Source: Impatiens glandulifera (Eukaryota; Streptophyta; Magnoliopsida; Ericales; Balsaminaceae). From it: a stretch of DNA of 64,000 nucleotides. Of the stretch, positions 1 to 11,490 are shown piece after piece. The stretch's first letter is position 1; each line of letters opens with the position of its first letter. The notes beneath the pieces are model-generated. The model was not told the DNA's origin. It searched no databases and saw nothing but the letters and a program-made list of their open reading frames with translations. The position numbers and the translations under genes were made by a program. Where the stretch lies: positions 124,806,641 to 124,870,640 of the forward strand of contig NC_061862.1 of NCBI RefSeq assembly GCF_907164915.1, written 5' to 3'.

Positions 1-2
1 TA

Positions 3-500
3 ATGACAGACATCACCATAGTAGAGAAAATTCTTAGAACCTTAACCAAGAGGTTCACCTATATTGTGGTATTTTTAGAGGAAACAAGGAATACTAGGCT
101 CATGTCTATAGATGAACTTCAAAGCTCACTTTCTGTACATGAGCAAAAGTTCAAAAAGGCCGAGAAAAAAAGATCAGGCTCTCAAAATATTTAGTACTCC
201 AGAAGGTAGAGGGAGAAGAAGATCAATGAACAGAGGAAGAAGAATATGAAGAGTGATTGATAAATCAACCGTTGAATACTATAAATATTACAAAATGGGA
301 CACTTTGCTCATGAATGTCCTAATTGGGAAACAAATTGAACTATGCTGAAGGAGATGAAGAAACAATTTTGTTGACGACTCATGTTGGACTATTGCTTAT
401 GAATGTCTTAATTGGGAAAATAAATTGAACTATGCTGAAGGAGATGGAGAAACAATCTTGTTGATGACTCAAGTTGGACTAGCTGAAAACTCCATAAGAA
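3..500 (+). pseudogene. Copia gag C-terminal half, broken
   Basis: The frame from 3 to 194 matches the end of the UBN2-type gag domain (ELQSSLSVHEQKF). The zinc knuckle follows near 263-325, but its first two cysteines read as tyrosine (YYKYYKMGHFAHECP in place of CxxC...H...C), so it could not bind zinc in the usual way. An approximately 88-bp segment is tandemly duplicated (starting at 313 and 401), repeating the acidic linker after the knuckle. Gag would package element RNA; this copy cannot encode an intact protein. Confidence 0.75.
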
Positions 501-504
501 AAAC

Positions 505-1800
505 ACCAATAGATAAGGTTCATTGATTCTGGTTGTTCCAATCACATGTGTGGAAATCTTGAATTGTTTACACACCTAGACAACAACTTCAAATACTCGG
601 TCAGACTTAGAAATGACATGACAATGGTTGTTACGGGCAAAAGAGTTATCACAATGAAGGTAAATGAAATTGAACAAGTTATTTCTAATGTTTACTACTC
701 TTTGGCGTAAAAAAAGACCTGAAAGTGGTGAACTATTGTTCTTGTCTCACGATAAAGGCTATTTCTTTGTCTTTTTGGAGCTTCAATTTAATCTGTTAAG
801 CATGGGACAACTCAAAGAAAAATATTTAATTGTTCTAGTCTATTAGGATGAATGTAAAATATTTCATTCAACTAAACTAAAGGGAATTTTATGACTACAA
901 AAATGAGTCCTAACAGATTATTCAAGGTGAATGCAATGATGTTATTTAATGATGAGAACAAGTTTTTGTTGATCAATGTTTTCAAACCTCTACTGATGAA
1001 GAATCACAATTGCGGCATTGTAGATTGGGACATATCAACTACAAAAGTCTATACATTACAAAAGTTGGTGGATGGATTACCAATAATAAATATTTCATAT
1101 GATAAATGCCCCAACTTTTTGATTGAAAAATAGACTAGACATAGGCGGTCCAAACGGAGCAAGTGGAGAGCTTCAAAAAGACTTCAGCTCATTCATTTAG
1201 ATCAATGTAGTCCAATCACACCAGCTTCTAACAGAGAAAAAAGGGTACATTCTGACTTTTATAGATGACTTTAGCATAAAAACTTGGGTATATTTTTTGC
1301 ATGAAAAGTCTGAAGTATTTGAATAGTTTAAAAAATTTAAACTATTGTTCTCTCTAGTTTGTCTTGCGTATAGATATAGGAGAGAGTTACCTCACAAAAG
1401 TTTGATGTTTTTTATAATAAAAATGAAATAAAGAGACAATTGACTGCAACTTATACATCTCAACAAAATGAAGTAGTTGAGAGAAAGAACAAAACTATGA
1501 ATTCTATAAGGAGCATGTTGTCTAGTCAACAAGTTTCAAAAGAGTTTTTGGGCTAAAGCAGGATCATGGGGCATTCATGTGTTAAACATAAGTTTCACGA
1601 GCTCTCTTCTAGAAAAGACACCATAATAAATGTGTTGCAATATAAAGCCATATGTAAGATACTTGAAAATCTTTGGTTGCATAGCACATGTACTGATCTT
1701 AGAACCGAGAAAAAATAAATTAGATGATAGAAGTCATGTTTGTGTTTTTTTTGGGAGTAGGCAAGGAATCTAAAGCCTATAGGCTTTACGATCTAGTCTG
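505..1800 (+). pseudogene. Copia protease-integrase segment, broken
   Basis: The aspartic protease active-site block (FIDSGCSNHMCGN) is readable at about 515-560. A GAG-pre-integrase-like stretch follows, then integrase blocks: QCSPITPASN near 1200, a degraded FIDDFS-like block near 1255-1270, and the E-containing block QQNEVVERKNKT near 1462-1500. Multiple stops and shifts divide these pieces. Protease would cut the polyprotein and integrase would insert cDNA; neither could be made here. Confidence 0.75.
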
Positions 1801-2116
1801 AGAAAAATTATTAGCATCAAGGATTTTTGCTTTGAAGAGAATAAATGTTGGAATTGGGAAGTTGGAATCCTAAATACAAACAAAGAACCAATGTGGAAAA
1901 GTGATGTCTTTGAAGAAAAGCTGACAGTGAAGGTGAGAACATTGTTGAATCAGATTCACCTGTTGTAAATAAAGAACAACAACAAATTGTGCATGAAGAA
2001 GTTGAACATGAGGGAAGTAGTGTACATGCATAAAGGTCTTCAATTCGACCTGCTACTATAGTAAAAATAGTTAGGAGAGCACTCATCTAGCACAAAGACT
2101 ACACAAAGACTACGTT

Positions 2117-2625
2117 ATGGGAGACGAAACAATTGAAAAAGAATATGAAGAATGGAGTGATATAGCTTTATATGCCACGATGGATCCAATTTCTTTTGAG
2201 GAAGCTTCTCTAAATGATATCTGGAAGGATGCCATAAAACAAGAAATATTTGCCATAGAAAATAATAAAACTTGGAAATTGATAAAGTTATCTATAGAAG
2301 CTAAAATGAGTTTACAAAACAAAACTCAATAAAAATGGAGAAGTTGACAAACACAAAGCATGTTTGTTTAACTTTGTTGTTAAAGGTTATGCACAAGAAT
2401 ACTATATTTGATTATAATGAAGTATTTGCACCATTTACGAGATTTGATAAAATTAGAATAATAATTGTAATGGCTGCTCAAAAGAAATGGAATCAATTTC
2501 AGATAGATGTAAAAAATGTATTTCTTTATGGTAAGTTAGTTGATTGAGAATGTGTTTGTAGAGCAGCCTGTAGACTTTGTGAAAAAAAGGAGAAAATGTA
2601 AAGTCTATATAAACTTGAGAAAGTC
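2117..2625 (+). pseudogene. Copia reverse transcriptase N-terminus, truncated
   Basis: Frames 2117-2332 and 2335-2547 carry the RVT_2 start: a WKDAIKQEI block, NNKTWKLIKL, then YNEVFAPFTRFDKIR and QIDVKNVFLYGKL. In intact elements the last block reads [12 protein letters not shown] stop lies between the two pieces, another follows, and sequence similarity to RT ends before the YVDD active site. A pseudogene fragment. Confidence 0.8.
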
Positions 2626-2639
2626 TTGGTTCTAGGTGT

Positions 2640-3120
2640 TGATGTCCCTCGATCTTAGATTAGCCATAGGCTAATTTTCACTGTCTTGGATGTGAAGAAC
2701 ACATAGACCTGGCTAAACCTAGGCTAAGATCTCAAGAACATCAAAACTGCAAGTTTAAATTTCCCGATCTCAAGAACATCAAAACTGCAAAAACTTGCAG
2801 TTTTGTTTGAAGCTCAGATCCTTTAATCAAAGGGACAAAGCTCCTAAGATCATTTTGAACATCATTCCAAAGTGTCATTCAACTAGGGTGATTCAACCAG
2901 GGTGATGTCTCATTCAATCAAAATAATTTTGTCATTAAAAAGAGGTTTTTGATTTTGGGGTTATGATGTAACATAAAAAAAGAGCTTGTCAATAATTTCC
3001 TTATACTTCATATGATTAATTAAAACCAAAACATAAACACAGACGGTTCATTTTGACCAATCAAATACAATTGAGATGGATCTAGTCCAAATAAGTTTCT
3101 AACATCATTATTGTCTTCCG
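2640..3120. repeat. Dispersed repeat family A, copy 1
   Basis: This stretch matches about 19560-20030 in the same orientation. Shared landmarks are the 'TTAGCCATRGGCTAATTT' segment, 'AAGAACATCAAAAC', 'TTTTGTTTGAGGCTCGGATCC'-like sequence, 'GGTGTCATTCAACC' and 'CTTCATATGATTAATT'. It contains a short internal duplication around 2735-2800 (CTCAAGAACATCAAAACTGC twice). No coding potential is visible. It could be LTR or untranslated sequence of an unidentified retroelement. It starts directly at the broken end of the Copia fragment. Confidence 0.6.
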
Positions 3121-3790
3121 ATCATATTTTCGAACTAGCCTTATGAACTCCTTTCTATTCTCTCTTTCATCAATCGAGTCCATTAAACAAGATAAAAAGA
3201 GATTATAATCTTGGAATGATCTTTGACATCTCTTTGTTTATGATTTATTTCAATTTGCATTTGGGCATTCAATGATCATCATATCAAAAGTTGAATTCAT
3301 AATCATCTATTAATTTTCAGGATAAAATAATAATATTCTCAATGCCAATACAATCCTTGATCCATATTATATTGTCAAAACAAGATGAGAACTAGATTAG
3401 TTCTTTCAAAGTCTTGTACATGATTGCAGTTAAGAAAACTTGAAATTCATTCTCAATGAAGAATCATGAATTTCAATGAACAAGAACTATAACTAAAATA
3501 GTTAAGGTGATCAGTGATCAGAAATAAGTATTGGTGATAATAATTTTATCAAAACAAGTTCAATTGGAAAAACGTTAGCCACCATTGAAGTGAACTTTAG
3601 AGAGCAAGATCTTCAATGTTTTGCAAAGACATTTTGAGTTAAATATGAATTTGATACTAGGGAAAGATATTTTTCAACTAAAAAATATTTCAATTAATAT
3701 TCTAGTTATTCAGACTTTCTGTAAATATATATTTTAATCACATCAAATCAAGACTAAAATGCTCAATTATATTACTAGTGCTTAGGATTC
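3121..3790. other. Unassigned AT-rich sequence
   Basis: No reading frame above background, no terminal repeats and no match that I recognise elsewhere in the window. It probably continues the repeat sequence on either side. Confidence 0.4.
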
Positions 3791-3794
3791 TTCT

Positions 3795-4452
3795 GTCAGA
3801 TAATGACTCATTTCTATATTAAAATTTTAAACATTCATGAATCAATCCTGCATTTAAGATTTCAAACTTTAATAACAATAATTCAAATGGGTTTATGGAA
3901 GATTTAAACAAAGAAGTAACTTGCTAAAACGCGATTAAAAATAGTTAAGAATTATGCAGAAAACACAATTCTTGGTTAGTAAATCTCATATCTTCACTTT
4001 TCAATAAAAAACTTGCGATTTTATATTGAGGTAAGAAAAATATAAGCCAACTCAAAGTAGTCTTGAATCATTATTTATGAGATTGAAGACAAATAGAAGA
4101 GTTGGTTCATGGTAAATATAGCTTAGGTTAATGTTAAATGATGATGGAGATTATCTAATCATCACTTGACCGTCCATAAGCACAAACTTTTCAAATAAAA
4201 TACAAACTTCAGAAAGAGAAGACAGAAAGAAACCAAGAATGTTGTTCTTCATAAACTTGATAAAGAGACCGCCGCTAGATACAGAAACCCTAACCTAAGA
4301 TGATCGAAAGTGGGATGTGGATATTGGAAACAGGGTTGTGTCTTTTATTTATAGGACAGGAAAACATCTAGCTAGGTTAAATGATTGGGCCTGTATTGTG
4401 ATATTTTGGGCCTTAGTTTACCTTTTTATTAGGGCCGATTTTGGATCTTACA
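3795..4452. repeat. Dispersed repeat family B, copy 1, left part
   Basis: Closely matches 42800-43380, including a long nearly identical block (4040-4290 against 42985-43235) containing 'GACCGTCCATAAGCACAAAC' and 'AAAGAGACCGCCGCTAGATA'. Its right part resumes at about 8463 after the inserted MULE. No coding potential is evident. The end of the block (GGGCCTGTATTGTGATATTT, GGGCCTTAG) resembles retroelement untranslated DNA, but no class can be assigned. Confidence 0.75.
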
Positions 4453-4464
4453 GATTAAGTTTAT

Positions 4465-4950
4465 AATTTTAAGAAGGTGCTTTTCTATCTCTCTCATATT
4501 CCCAAATCCCATCCCTCCACTGTTTAATTAAATTCAAAATTACTTATTTATTTTATTACTATATATTTACTTTTTTTTATTTAATTTATTTTATTTTTTT
4601 TAATTATTAAGTTTTTTTTATTAAATATAATTAATTAATTTTTAATATATTTTTAACTTTATTTATTTAATTAAAAACACAAAATATTATTATTTTTATA
4701 TTATAATTATTTAAAATATATTAAATATTGAAGTATATACTAATTTAATAAAATATAAATATTTCATATTTTATTATATTAATTATATATATATTTTTTA
4801 AAATACTTATAAAAATAAATTTTTTTTATAAATAAAATTATCTAACAATAATAATTAGATAAATCTTTAATATATTATATATTAATAATTAGGTTTTACT
4901 TAATAATATATAGATAACATTGTATAATATTTTTAATAATATTTTTTATT
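4465..4950. repeat. MULE left terminal inverted repeat
   Basis: Read inward, 'CTCTCATATTCCCAAATCCC' corresponds to the reverse complement of the right arm (CCTCCCATATTCTCATCCCG). The match continues through 'AAATTACTTATTTAT', 'TTAATTATTAAGTTTTTT' and 'AATTAAAAACACAAAATATTATTATTTT' landmarks. Similarity fades near 4950. Confidence 0.8.
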
Positions 4951-5295
4951 TAACTTTTCAAAATATTTATTTTATTTAAAATTTTAACCAGTTTAGAAAA
5001 GAGTACATATCATAAAAAAATACACCAAAATAAATAAAAATTTAAAAATAAAAATTCTAAAATACACCAATGTAAATAAAAATATAAAAATAAAAATTTT
5101 AACCGACGTTAGGTCTTGTACCCGTTATTTCGTACCACAAATTAGCACGTGTTATATAACTAGTTGCTCATCCTTTAGCTTCGTCAGATGAATGATTACA
5201 CCACCACATTAGAAATGGAGGTACAGGATAATGAGGGTGTAAAAAAACTTGCACGAAGTGTTGGCCAACAAGGGCGATATCTATTTCTCGGCGCT

Positions 5296-6100
5296 CTAGG
5301 TCTGGAACTGGGAGGACCTTAATGGCAAGTGAGTAAAACAACTACATTTATTCTCACCAAATGCATGCAGTACAATGTTGTATCTTGATGCGATGATAAT
5401 TCCTAAAGTCATACAGTCCATCCAATGCCTCTCAGGTGCCGGTTGCCCGAAATATTTTAATAAAACTAATAGATTATCTGCCATTTCCCGATCTGGATAA
5501 AGTTGATCATATTGACGCTTATTTTGTTGAATCTCCTCCATAAGATTGTATCGTACTTGAATCCAACCTTCTTCACCATACCCGATTAGTGCGACTATCG
5601 CCCTAAATCCATAGTGACCGTCAGGTTCAACGTCAATAATATGAGAAATATAAGGTTGCATAACCGTAGGTAATTTCTCAATGTAAGTATCACGGATGGG
5701 TGAAACGGGAGGGTGATCATGGGTCGATAGAGTATTGCGAACCCCCGACCCCCGACCCCCTCCCACGTCCTCTCTTTCGAGACATTGCATTCGTTTGAGT
5801 GGCCCTAGAACTTGAAGTGGATATATCTACAAAAGAAGGTATGCGACGTCTGCTCTGCTCATCTTTTCCTGTAGGTCGACCTCTATGTTCCATATTGTAC
5901 GAAGGGGCTCGAACTGTACTTTGAGATGGATCCGCAATATTAAAAAATCGATCTATCATTTGCTCTCGCATTTGTGGATCCATCCCATCTAATATCTCAA
6001 CAACCTTAGATGCCCTATTGGCTCGTGCTCAGTCGTCATGGTACCCATGACCGTTCATAGACAACCTCCTACAATGAGCGTTGATACTCTATATTGGAAT
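5296..6100 (-). pseudogene. OTU-like C-terminal domain of the MULE protein, catalytic Cys lost
   Basis: Minus-strand frames 5983-5717 and 5790-5296 are consecutive parts of one protein separated by a frameshift in a Gly/Arg-rich linker. The second matches an ovarian-tumour (OTU) cysteine-protease fold: DVEPDGHYGFRAI, YGEEGWIQVRYNL, APERHWMDCMTLG, YNIVLHAF. In active OTU proteins the first block is DGNCGFRAI, where the Cys is the nucleophile; here N-C reads H-Y, so deubiquitinase activity is not expected. The domain lies downstream of the transposase within the same TIRs, which suggests it was part of the element's protein. OTU identification rests on motifs only. Confidence 0.7.
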
Positions 6101-6190
6101 TGGAATGGAAATGAACCGATAATGTGCAAGATCATGCTTGCAAGGCAATTCGTATATTATTTTAATTGAACAGTTGTATTTATCGGCTAG

Positions 6191-7842
6191 TTAGTGAGAT
6201 GCTTCCTCAACGCATTTCAACTCAGCATTAATAAACTCCATTTCCTGTAGTGAAATTCGACACCTTACTTGATAAAAAATGTCGTCATGTAAATGTGTAT
6301 GGCGTGGAATGTTGAGAGATCTCTCGAACGACTTTTGAATTTCCCCAAACTGATTTGTTAACCTCTTGTGTATTTTTATAAAAGATGTTTCCAGGGATGA
6401 CATGGTATCTCCCAAATACATTTTAAGTCTCGCATGTGCCCCTTCCACCCTGCAATAGAAAAATGCATTGTGTTTTAATAATGGTTGGAATTTAAATAGT
6501 ACAATATTTAAAGTTAAAAAGTAACTACACCTTTGACTTGAATTACTCCCGAGGTGCATACATGTATCAATCTATGCTGAAACAAACCGCTCTTTGTAAG
6601 AGTGTAACCATGTCTCCCAAAGGTAATTTAGGTCACCCTGGAATCGTCTATACTCCTCGCGCATGACTTTCCACTTATGATGGTAAGACCACTGTGTGGA
6701 TGAATTTATGAGCGAGTGCCATGACACATTAAATTTGTTCCACTTTAAACCAAGCATAGGCCTACATTTTTTCATTACGCACTAGTTTATGTGCCAAATA
6801 CAAAGGATGTGACGTGTCGTAGGAAAACATATTTCAATGGCATTAATAAGCGCCATATCCCAATCTGAAACAAACACCGATGGCAACGATGTCCCCTTTT
6901 CAAGCATCCACTTCTTTAAGGTACCTAATGCCCATGTTAGTTGATCTTCCCTCTCATTGCTTAGATATGTGAACATAAGCGAGTAAGTTCGCATTGTGGA
7001 TGTGATACCCACAACCTCCAATAGTGGTGACCGATACTCATTGGTCTTATATGTGGCATCAATGATCAACACGGATGGACAGTTGACAAAAAGTAATAGA
7101 CTTTTAGGGTGAACCCAAAGAATATCCGTGATTTCATTGGTGTCTGGATTTGTACGGTAATCATGGAGGTATTTTTTTTAATTAACTGCTCCAAGACATA
7201 CTAGACTTGATTTAGGCCAGCCCATTTGGCAAATTTATTTGTGAAAATGGCATTGTAAATGGTTTTGATATCTGTAGTGTTTGACCATACATAGATTCGG
7301 CTAATTGATGGTTATGGAAACCACATATAACCCTTAAATGCCACATCACACCTTCTGGAGATATTGGTATACCTTGCAACTCGAATGGGCATTCACATTT
7401 TTTTGTCCCTGTATTCATTTTAAAGGATTGCCCATAAACAAAATACCGTGGCAGTTTGTATTTTCCTCCTCTTTCACACATTAAATGATACTTTGACAAC
7501 TTACCGCCTTTTAAATTAGCAGATTTTTTAATCACTACCACAATACCATTTTCCAAACCAGCTCTCTTCGCCCAATTTATCATATCTTCTCTACTTTCAA
7601 ATAACTATATAAAATAATAGTGTAATAACTCAATTAGTTACATTGATTGATATTAGTTTTTTTATAATTGATATTAATCTTTTCCAAAAATAAATAAGAA
7701 ATATGCATAAAACAACGATAATCTTGACTGTGGTAAATTCGGGTGTATAATCGAGATTGTTGTTGGAGATGCTCTCCCCACTAGGAACATCATTCTCAAA
7801 TGACCAACTATTTGAAAATGGATCGAAATTGTAGTTATTCAT
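6191..7842 (-). pseudogene. MULE transposase, interrupted
   Basis: Minus-strand order is: a short N-terminal frame (7842-7630); a FAR1-like zinc-binding region (7583-7212) with KCECPFEL and CGFHNHQLAES; the DDE core (7072-6782) with IDATYKTNEYRSPLLE containing the first Asp, VFVSDWDMALINAI containing the second, and CIWHIN; then 6775-6572 with the LINSSTQWSYHHKW and TWLHSYKERFV blocks; then 6559-6191 with RVEGAHARLK and FEKSLN-like sequence. These blocks are diagnostic of plant MULE transposases. Stops and frameshifts separate all pieces. The protein would excise and reinsert the element in the nucleus. Confidence 0.85.
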
Positions 7843-7889
7843 TATGTTAAAAGTACATTTGATTCTTTGGTGGTGAGCTATAGATTTAA

Positions 7890-8450
7890 TTTTGTTAGCA
7901 ACCTATTATTTTTCTATTATTAAAAATAATATGTTTGACTAATTATTAATATATAATATTATTAGTAAAATATTATGCTTAATTTGATAGGTAATTTATT
8001 TATAATTTTTTTTTGAATCATTCAACTATTTTTTTATAAGTATTTTAATATATATATATATATATATATAATTAATATAATAAAATATTAAATATTTATA
8101 TTTTATTAAATCAAGACACATTTTAATAGTTTATATATTTTAAAAAATTATAATATAAAAATAATAATATTTTGTATTTTTAATTAAATAAATAAATAAA
8201 ATAGAAAAAATATTAAAAATTAATTAATTATATTTAATGATAAAAAAACTTAATAATTAAATAAAATAAAATAAATAAGATAAGAAAGGTAAATATATAA
8301 AAATGATATGGATAAATAAGTAATTTTGGAGTTAATTAAGGTGTGAGGCGGGATGAGAATATGGGAGGGGTGAGAAAAACAATTTGCATAATTTTATCAC
8401 AAAAATATCCTTAAAATCTTTTATTCATAAATATTACTTATAGAACAACA
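7890..8450. repeat. MULE right terminal inverted repeat
   Basis: This is the inverted partner of 4465-4950. It contains a TA microsatellite at about 8049-8070 that enlarges this arm. The outermost shared sequence is around 8375-8420. Confidence 0.75.
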
Positions 8451-8462
8451 AAAGTACAGTTA

Positions 8463-9600
8463 CCAATTTTCAATAATTTTTAATAAATTGAAATTTTATC
8501 TAATTAATCACTATTTTTATATTAAGTATAATCATTTTGACAATTTTTTAATATGATATAGATTTGTAACAGAATATTTGTTTCTTAAAATGAATGAGAC
8601 TAAAATTTTAAGAAAATAAGTGTGAGATTAAACGAGACTTGTTACTCAATAGTAGATGACAATCAACAAATATCCAATATAAAAAATAAGCAAACAAGAC
8701 TATTCAAGCTCTTTAAGGCTTTGTTGGCTTGGATTTTTTTAATTAACCTATCCAAACTCAAATCTGTATGAATTATCTTATATTCACATAATTTAAATAT
8801 CTTCTAAAGTAATAAAATGCTTTTTTAATTTCATATTTAATTTTTTTATATAATAAATATTTTAATATTAAATTTCTTTTAATTCCATTTATTTTTTATT
8901 AGACCTAGTTTGTTTTATATTTTACTATATTTATTATTTTAAAAATATATAATTAGTTTATTTAGTACTTTTATTTATTATATTAAAATAAATAAATTTA
9001 TATTTATTAAATAAATTATAAATCAAACAATTTCTTATAATAACTCATAGATAAATTATTTTAATTATTAAAAATACTTTAATTTCGATTTATTAAAATT
9101 AATTACTTTTTTTAGTTATATACATATTTTTATTTATTATATCCAATCAATTTTATTATTAGCATATTATTTATTTTTTCATTTAGTTTTTTAATGGTAC
9201 GAGAATAATATTATAAAAAATTACAAAAATTTTCATTCATTAAAACAATAATAAATTTAGGGGCAACTTCATCTTGAAAAATATTCATGATCCAATATAT
9301 CTTCCATCTTCTTCAATATTCTTCAATATTCATGAAATTGTCGTTATTAGACTCAATTCTTCTCTATTTCATTATCTATCAAATTTAATGAGAATTTCTT
9401 CTATTATATTTTTCTGAATAAAATTATGTAATCAAATGCAGTAATAATATTTAATTATTTTTCAATTGAAAATCATCGAAGACAACTCGAATAAAATATT
9501 ATATGTCATTTGTTTTTTCAAATTCCAAAAGTCCTCTCAATTACTGATCTGATGAAGGAGTGTTGTTTATTGAATGCTTCTCTTGAATTGCATGATTGTT
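8463..9600. repeat. Dispersed repeat family B, copy 1, right part
   Basis: Continues the repeat interrupted at 4452 and matches 43385-44268 plus 45173-45435. Landmarks are 'TTTTTAATAAATTGAA', 'ATATTAAGTATAATCATTTTG', 'TTCAAATTCCAAAAGTC' and 'GTGTTGTTTATTGAATG'. It lacks the foldback element found in the second copy, so it is that element's empty-site counterpart (around 9290-9350). Confidence 0.75.
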
Positions 9601-9920
9601 CTTGTGGTAAAAATTGATGCGAGTGATATGGGATATGCCGATATTATGTCATATAACTAGTTATATTTTTATAATATGCATCAATTATGTAGTATTTACT
9701 TACAAAATAGTACATAAGTTTTTATTGCATATTTTAGTTGACAATCGAAATAATGAAGTGAAAAACACACCTAGTATTGAATGCGGAAAACCATATGAAT
9801 CGTGCATATAGACACCTCAACACCAACGGTTAGTATGTAAATATAGTATTGTGATTACCTTTCACAAAAGATTCATACAATAACGATATTTAATTATGAA
9901 GGTTAGCTGGATAGCTGGAT
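9601..9920. other. Unassigned sequence
   Basis: Contains one 65-codon plus-strand frame without recognisable features, probably chance. It lies between repeat family B and a PIF remnant. Confidence 0.4.
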
Positions 9921-9924
9921 AGCT

Positions 9925-10060
9925 GACCATATTAGTCTGCTACGACGTTTGTTGTTGTATAACTAGTTCGACCACGACAATTTAGTGACTCGTCTACCTT
10001 AAAATGTACTTGTACATGAGTGCCATTAATAGTACTATAACCCATAAAACCCTTGTCTAA
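9925..10060 (-). pseudogene. PIF/Harbinger transposase fragment
   Basis: On the minus strand a short run reads STINGTHVQVHFKVDE, then CRGRTSYTTTNVVAD, resembling the first DDE block of PIF/Harbinger transposases (GxIDGTHV... then TTNVLAACD). The same region occurs at 51545-51600 (VIDDTHIQIHSKANE). Only this small piece is left, and the first catalytic Asp reads Asn. Confidence 0.55.
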
Positions 10061-10184
10061 GAAAAGTTTGATGTTCAAAAAATTTCAATATCGGTTTGTG
10101 TGTTATGAACTTTTTTAAATAAAACATTATTTTAAAAGATAAAAACAAATCATTACAGTTTCAAATATATATATATATATATAT

Positions 10185-10715
10185 ATAATAATGCTTAATT
10201 TCAAAGTGTCTGGATTACCGGGTCGAGAATTGTGCTTAATTTGGAAATATATGTGAGAGTAAATGGATAGTTGGGTCGGATTGTGGGTTGATCTGTCCAT
10301 AAATTTAAAACTGTTAAAAATAAAATAAAAAATGATATATGTATGTTAAGAACTTGCAATATAACAAAACAAGTACAACCATTTAACCAACTATGCTAAT
10401 AAGACTTTATATTTTAAATTCAACATCAAATTTGATGAACGTGGAACATTCTTAACCATATAATTTCAACTTTTTAACTAACTAATATATATAATAATGT
10501 TTAATCTCAAAGTATTCAGATTGTCAGGTTGAGAGCTGTGGTTAATTTAGATATATATGTGAGAGTAAATGAATATTTGGGTCGGATTGTGAGTTGACCC
10601 ACCAGAAACTTAAAACGGTTAAAAATAAAATTAAAAATACTATATGTATATTTCGAATTTACAATCTAACAAAAACAAGTACAACCAACAAACCCTTTAA
10701 TATATATATATATAT
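10185..10715 (+). repeat. Helitron-like tandem units, 2 copies
   Basis: Two diverged units of about 300 bp start with 'ATAATAATGCTTAATTT' and 'ATAATAATGTTTAATCT', and share 'GGGTCGGATTGTGRGTTGA', 'AAAATAAAATTAAAAAT' and 'CTAACAAAAACAAGTACAACC'-type segments. They are relatives of the units at 30540-31240 and (reversed) 25825-26345. The terminal CTAG hairpin is absent here. A TA microsatellite precedes the first unit. Confidence 0.65.
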
Positions 10716-11398
10716 AATGATAGGGAAAGCGACGTTGAGGTCAATGACTCCCAAGCGACCCCAGCTGACAGACACGTGGAAAAAATAATCTTTAGTGGAA
10801 AATAAAAATAAAATTATTATGTAAAAATTTAGAGAGAAAAAGTTATAAATGTAAAAAGTTAGAGAGAGAAAGTCAATAGAAAAAGTATTATGTCTAGAAC
10901 ATGGCCATGTTCAGGAGTATTCTATTTAGAACATGGCCGTGTTGGGGAGCATTCTGTCCAGAACATGACCATGTTTAGGAGCATTATGTCCTAAACATGA
11001 TCATGTTCGGTAGCATTATATCTAGAACTTTTCCATGTTCAGGAGCATTCCATCATGAACATGGCCATGCTCAAGAGTATTCTCTTTAGAACATGACCAT
11101 ATTCAAAAGCATTATGTCTTAGATATGGCCATGTTCAGGAGCATTCTGTCCAGAAATGGCCATGTTCAGGAGCATTCCATCCTGAACATGGCCATATTCG
11201 AGAGCATTTAATTCAGAACATTGCCATGTTCTTGAACATGGTCATATTCGGGAGTATTCTATCCAGAATATAACCATATTCGGGAGTATTCTGTCCAGAA
11301 CATGGTCATGTTTGGGAGCATTCTGTCCAGAACATGACCATATCCGATAGGTGGAAGGTCGATTTGGAGTAACTGCCCCAACGTCTCTCTCTATCATT
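10716..11398. mobile_element. Nonautonomous TIR element carrying a palindromic minisatellite
   Basis: The outer about 45 bp are inverted repeats: left 'AATGATAGGGAAAG...CGACGTTGAGG', and reverse complement of the right end 'AATGATAGAGAGAG...AGACGTTGGGG', both followed by similar '...ACTCC...CGACC' sequence. Between them is a 32-bp minisatellite. No transposase frame. The superfamily and TSD are unresolved because the left flank is a TA microsatellite. Confidence 0.65.
10890..11346. repeat. 32-bp minisatellite with a palindromic core, about 14 units
   Basis: Each unit resembles AACATGGCCATGTTC followed by RGGAGCATTCTGTCCAG. The first part is a perfect or near-perfect palindrome (GAACATGGCCATGTTC). 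Units differ by point changes; one near 11218-11236 is shortened. Confidence 0.85.
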
Positions 11399-11423
11399 AC
11401 TCATTGACACATTTAATTCATTC

Positions 11424-11425
11424 AC

Positions 11426-11458
<33 letters not shown>
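11424..11458. repeat. (ATA)n microsatellite
   Basis: About 11 perfect ATA/AAT repeats. Confidence 0.9.
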
Positions 11459-11459
<1 letters not shown>

Positions 11460-11490
11460 ACCTTAATAGTGATAAAGAGAATTTAATTAA

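Larger units (their letters stand above)
1..2630 (+). mobile_element. Decayed Ty1/Copia retrotransposon, both ends missing
   Basis: Translated pieces follow Copia order on the plus strand: gag (UBN2-like), zinc knuckle, protease, GAG-pre-integrase and integrase, reverse transcriptase N-terminus. The frame is broken by many stops and shifts. Homology ends near 2625 at the YKL(K/E)KxL block that precedes RT palm motifs, so the RT core, RNase H and 3' LTR are absent. The 5' part lies outside the window. No LTR, primer site or polypurine tract was found. The family is clear; subfamily is not. An old, inactive copy. Confidence 0.85.
4453..8462 (-). mobile_element. Mutator-like element (MULE), degenerate, with long TIRs
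   Basis: Two AT-rich arms of roughly 450-500 bp (about 4465-4950 and 7890-8450) are inverted copies of one another. Between them the minus strand encodes a MULE transposase. The paralogous repeat at 42.8-45.4 kb passes through the insertion point (about 43377-43385) without interruption, which supports the borders to within a few bases. A 9-bp TSD is not clear at this divergence. The transposase frames are interrupted, so the copy is inactive. Confidence 0.85.

Noticed and set aside
10890..11346. Regular 32-bp repeats as a CRISPR array
   Set aside because: Plant nuclear context; no unique spacers and no cas genes; units are contiguous palindromic minisatellite repeats.
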